Below are positions 14,847 to 17,213 of a stretch of 17,213 nt of DNA, piece after piece. Position numbers and translations under genes: made by a program. Numbering within the stretch: the stretch's first letter is position 1; every line of letters starts with the position of its first letter. The DNA is from JBOGJG01 sp050747825 (lineage in GTDB: Bacteria > Acidobacteriota > UBA6911 > RPQK01 > JBOGJG01): NCBI GenBank assembly GCA_050747825.1, contig JBOGJG010000218.1, positions 1 to 17,213 on the forward strand, in the 5' to 3' direction. The notes under the pieces were generated by a model. It saw nothing but the letters and a program-made list of their open reading frames with translations. It searched no databases and was not told where the DNA came from.

Positions 14847-15369
14847 GAAAGGGGGATTCGATGTGAGCAGATGAAACCTTTCGACAGAATCCAACTGGTG
14901 AAAGTCCAGTCCGGCTAAAGCCGTAGCGGGCAGGCCGGTAGCGAGTCTTGCCTTCCGGCGGGCGACCGGCGGAAGAGAAGCGTAGACAGCGAGGAAGTGG
15001 GCCGTGAGGATTCAGCTCCGAAATCTATGTCGTTGCGGATGCCGAGACTTTTATTTTGGTCGAAGGCAGCATCCGGGCAGCCGCCAACGCGAGGTTGCCA
15101 GGAGCCGCCGGAGTCTCTAGCCCAGGGCACGCTTTCAAAAGGATTCTCCAGGAACTTGGGAAAGCCTCGCAGTCTCCTCCCGCCAAAGGCGGAAAGAGGT
15201 AGTCGGCGGTCGAGGGCAACCAGAGACTGCTGACCAAGGGTTGTGAGGAATCTTAGGAGCCCATAGTACCGATGAAGGTGGGGAACCGCCGGGCCACGAA
15301 AAGTCGGGGCGGCCACGGGACCCACTGGAGGGAAGGGGTGAACAAGCGAACGTATCGGATGGGGGAAAC

Positions 15370-16716
15370 ATGACGATACCCAGAGATCGAGCCAACATGT
15401 CACCGGAACACATCCGAATAGCCGAACTGGCCAAAGAAGACAAGGAGCGGAAGTTCTCCTCGATCGCTCATCTTCTGACGATAGAGGCGTTGCATGAGGC
15501 ATTCAAGAGTCTGCGGAAAGACGCCAGCGCAGGTGTGGATCGTGTCACGTACGCGCAATACGCCGAGGACGCGTGGGGCACCAGAGGCTACAGGGTCGCT
15601 TAAAGAGTGGGCAGTACCGGGCGCAGCCCTTGCGCAGGATCTACATCCCGAAGGAGGACGGACGGCAAAGGCCGATCTCGATTCCTTCGCTGGAAGACAA
15701 GATCGTGCAAAAGGCGGCGGTCGAGGTGCTCAACGCGATCTATGAGCAGGATTTTCTGGAGTGTTCCCATGGGTTCCGGCCGGGACGCGGTCAACAGGAC
15801 GCGCTGGACGAGATGGGAAGGATCATTTGTCGACGACCGATCTCGACTGTTTTAGAAGCAGATATCACCGGATACTTCGATGCGATCGTCAGGAGTGTGC
15901 TCATAGAGATGATCGAGAAAAGGGTCAGTGACGGAGGAATCCTGCGGCTGATTGGGAAATGGATTCAGGTCGGAGTTATCGAAGACGGCAGGCTGCTGGT
16001 AAGCGAAACGGGGACCGGACAGGGGCAGGTGATTAGCCCCCTGCTGTCCAATATCTATTTTCACTACGTGCTCGACGAGTGGTTTGAGAGCGTGGTGAAG
16101 CCCCGGCTGAAGGGTGAGGCCTACGGAATTCGGTTTGCCGACGACTTCATTCTCTGCTTTCAGTATCGGGAGGACGCGGAAAAGGTGCTGGATGTGCTGA
16201 AGAAGAGATGTACGAAGTACGGCTTGACGCTGCACCCGGAAAAGACTCGCCTGATCGAGTTTGGGGAGAAAGCCCTGGCCAGATCAGAAGAGGCGGGTGG
16301 GCGGAAGCTGGCGACCTTCGACTTTCTTGGATTCACGCATATCTGCAAACGCAGCCGGCGAGGGTATTCACGATTCATGTGTGCGGACGATGCGAAAGCG
16401 GCTCCGGCGCAGTCTCCGAAAAGTGACGGCGTGGTGCCGGGCGCATCGGCATGATCCGGTTGACGAGCAGCAAGCAGCTCTCAACCGGAAGCTCCGGGGT
16501 CACTATCAGTACTACGGACGCTCCACGAACTTCCGCAGTTTGGAAGAGTTTTATCAAGCGGTCCGTCGGATCTGGCACAAGTGGCTCAACCAGAGGACGC
16601 GTGGGAATACACTGAACTGGCAGGCGTACCGGCAGCTTCTTCAGCGACATTCGTTGCTGCGCCCTCGTTTGTCCCGCCCTTGGAAATCTGGGCCGGTGGA
16701 GGTGAGTTCTGTTTGA
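15370..16716 (+). pseudogene. group II intron reverse transcriptase/maturase, two frameshifts
   Basis: The start is an ATG behind GGGGG. Frame 1 (15370 to about 15567) encodes FSSIAHLLTIEALHEAFKSLRKDASAGVDRVTYAQYAEDA. It then breaks, and a second frame (about 15573-16390) carries the fingers and palm: RLKSGQYRAQPLRRIYIPKEDG, RPISIPSLEDKIVQKA, FLECSHGFRPGRGQQDAL, DITGYFDAI, GTGQGQVISPLLSNIYFHYVLD and the catalytic RFADDF. Near 16390 it returns to the first frame for the maturase (X) part: MRKRLRRSLRKV, then LRGHYQYYGRSTNFRSLEEFYQAVRRIWHKWL. A one-base deletion and a one-base insertion explain the breaks. All polymerase motifs survive. The stop codon lies one base before domain V. Confidence 0.85.
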
Positions 16717-16717
16717 G

Positions 16718-16749
16718 GAACCGAGTGCATCAACGTGCACGCTCGGCTC
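16718..16749 (+). ncRNA. group II intron domain V
   Basis: The 32-base hairpin begins GAACCGAG and ends CTCGGCTC, with GTGC/GCAC pairing above. The usual catalytic triad AGC, paired with GUU, reads AAC paired with GCU here. The normal G-U wobble is thus an A-C pair, while the rest of the stem is well formed. Confidence 0.75.
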
Positions 16750-16861
16750 TGTGAGGGGGGCGGTCATTCTTGGTTACGGCGAACCTAAACGGGCACGATG
16801 CCGGAAACGGCGGATACAGACAAGGTGATGCCTAAGGGCCAATAGTGGCCTCCCCTACTCG

Positions 16862-16969
16862 TAAGCTGCGTTTCGGCTTCGGTTGGGGACTGCCTTGGGT
16901 GGACTGCCCTTCTGCGGAAGGTCGCCTAAGCCGCGATTATGTCAATTCGGTGAGGGTGTTGAGGGGACG
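16862..16969. repeat. second copy of the 108-bp repeat, directly after the intron
   Basis: Identical by reading to 9565-9672. After the shared GGGGACG the two copies diverge. Here the sequence continues into a GGGAC-GAAA-GTCCC hairpin (16964-16977), and AGGTCGCCT at 16919-16927 is complementary to 16981-16989. This suggests that the full element is a structured sequence running beyond the shared part. Confidence 0.85.
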
Positions 16970-17213
16970 AAAGTCCCTACAGGCGACCTGGGCGGCACGG
17001 CCATCACCACCGAGTTTACAACGGGATCATTGGGGCTTTATAGATAATGGGCTGGAGGCTCAGGTCCTCTGGAGGCTCAGGTCCTAAGTCGATAGGAATT
17101 TCTTTTGTGGCGGGAGTGTGTCGGAGACGAGAAAAAGGGGTTCCGGGAGTGGTTTGTGAGCGATGGAGTGAGATTGGAGAAGGTAAGCAGCCTGGTTTGT
17201 GGAGCTTTTGGAG
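16970..17213. other. window end, no gene recognised
   Basis: No supportable gene. The stretch holds the tail of the structured repeat and a 17-bp duplication. A purine-rich segment from about 17100 may be the start of something cut off by the window edge. Confidence 0.3.
17052..17085. repeat. exact tandem duplication of a 17-bp unit
   Basis: CTGGAGGCTCAGGTCCT occurs at 17052-17068 and again at 17069-17085. It looks like a recent replication-slippage duplication. Confidence 0.85.

Larger units (their letters stand above)
14863..16861 (+). mobile_element. degenerate group II intron
   Basis: The likely 5' end is GTGAGCAG at 14863, close to the GUGYG rule. Domain I signatures follow: AACTGGTGAAAGTCCAGT at about 14892 and TAGCGAGTCTTGCC near 14939. 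The reverse-transcriptase gene sits in domain IV, then domain V at 16718-16749. A long domain VI ends near CCTCCCCTACTCG (16849-16861); GAGGGGGGC near 16752 can pair with GCCTCCCC. The exact 3' boundary is set by comparison with the 9551-9672 repeat. About 2.0 kb in all. Probably inactive because its protein is frameshifted. Confidence 0.75.

Noticed and set aside
14915..15502. Long antisense open frames over the intron 5' part
   Set aside because: They lie opposite structured domain I RNA, show no family resemblance and have no ribosome binding site.
16845..17087. An 80-residue open frame across the 108-bp repeat
   Set aside because: It starts inside the intron 3' end and I recognise no protein family; the repeat looks more like structured nucleic acid.

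Overview
The window looks like a bacterial chromosome segment with an ordinary metabolic half and an accessory half full of decayed mobile elements. No rRNA, tRNA or core gene is present to fix the taxon. Moderate GC, period-7 intergenic repeats, an arsenosugar-type ArsM, a DehI-family dehalogenase and a glycine-zipper envelope protein make Acidobacteriota (or a similar soil or sediment lineage) my best guess. That is inference only.

Region 1 (1-1108, minus) holds an EboE-like TIM-barrel gene that has lost its normal C-terminus. It runs into a proline-rich, CPHCG-containing tail that may come from a transposase. Region 2 (1142-3292, plus) starts with a good sigma70-like promoter. It reads as one transcription unit: a 93-aa cysteine-rich secreted or anchored peptide, a DehI-type 2-haloacid dehalogenase homologue, and an alpha/beta hydrolase with an Asp nucleophile. 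Region 3 (3386-5387, plus) holds an arsenosugar-pathway ArsM and a fusion of a Fur-family regulator with a rubrerythrin-like diiron domain.

Region 4 (5384-8322) holds heptad repeats, a defective ISNCY-type element with recognisable terminal repeats, and a broken IS110-family recombinase gene. Region 5 (8324-9520) holds a twice-frameshifted envelope-protein gene on the minus strand and an intact, divergently placed YceI-family gene. Region 6 (9551-11601) holds one copy of a 108-bp repeat, the tail of an old IS1380-type transposase, and a complete IS1380-family element. That element has matching ends, a TTAG target duplication, an SD-masking hairpin and an amber codon in its transposase.

Region 7 (11943-14361, minus) has two exported proteins: a 506-aa Asp-box (BNR/sialidase-fold) protein and a 243-aa beta-rich protein. 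A 25-bp-arm inverted repeat lies between them. Region 8 (14811-17213) holds a degenerate group II intron (domain I, frameshifted reverse transcriptase, domain V). It is flanked by two parts of a sequence that is uninterrupted near 9551-9672, so the intron region appears to have been inserted into a second copy of that repeat.

How it fits together: the intact genes point to detoxification or stress functions (organohalide, arsenic, iron/peroxide). Nearly every mobile or accessory gene is broken, so the right half looks like a long-lived insertion hotspot. The most unusual points are the Fur-rubrerythrin fusion beside arsM, the filled/empty repeat pair around the intron, and the TGACNNN heptad repeats dispersed through the intergenic DNA.
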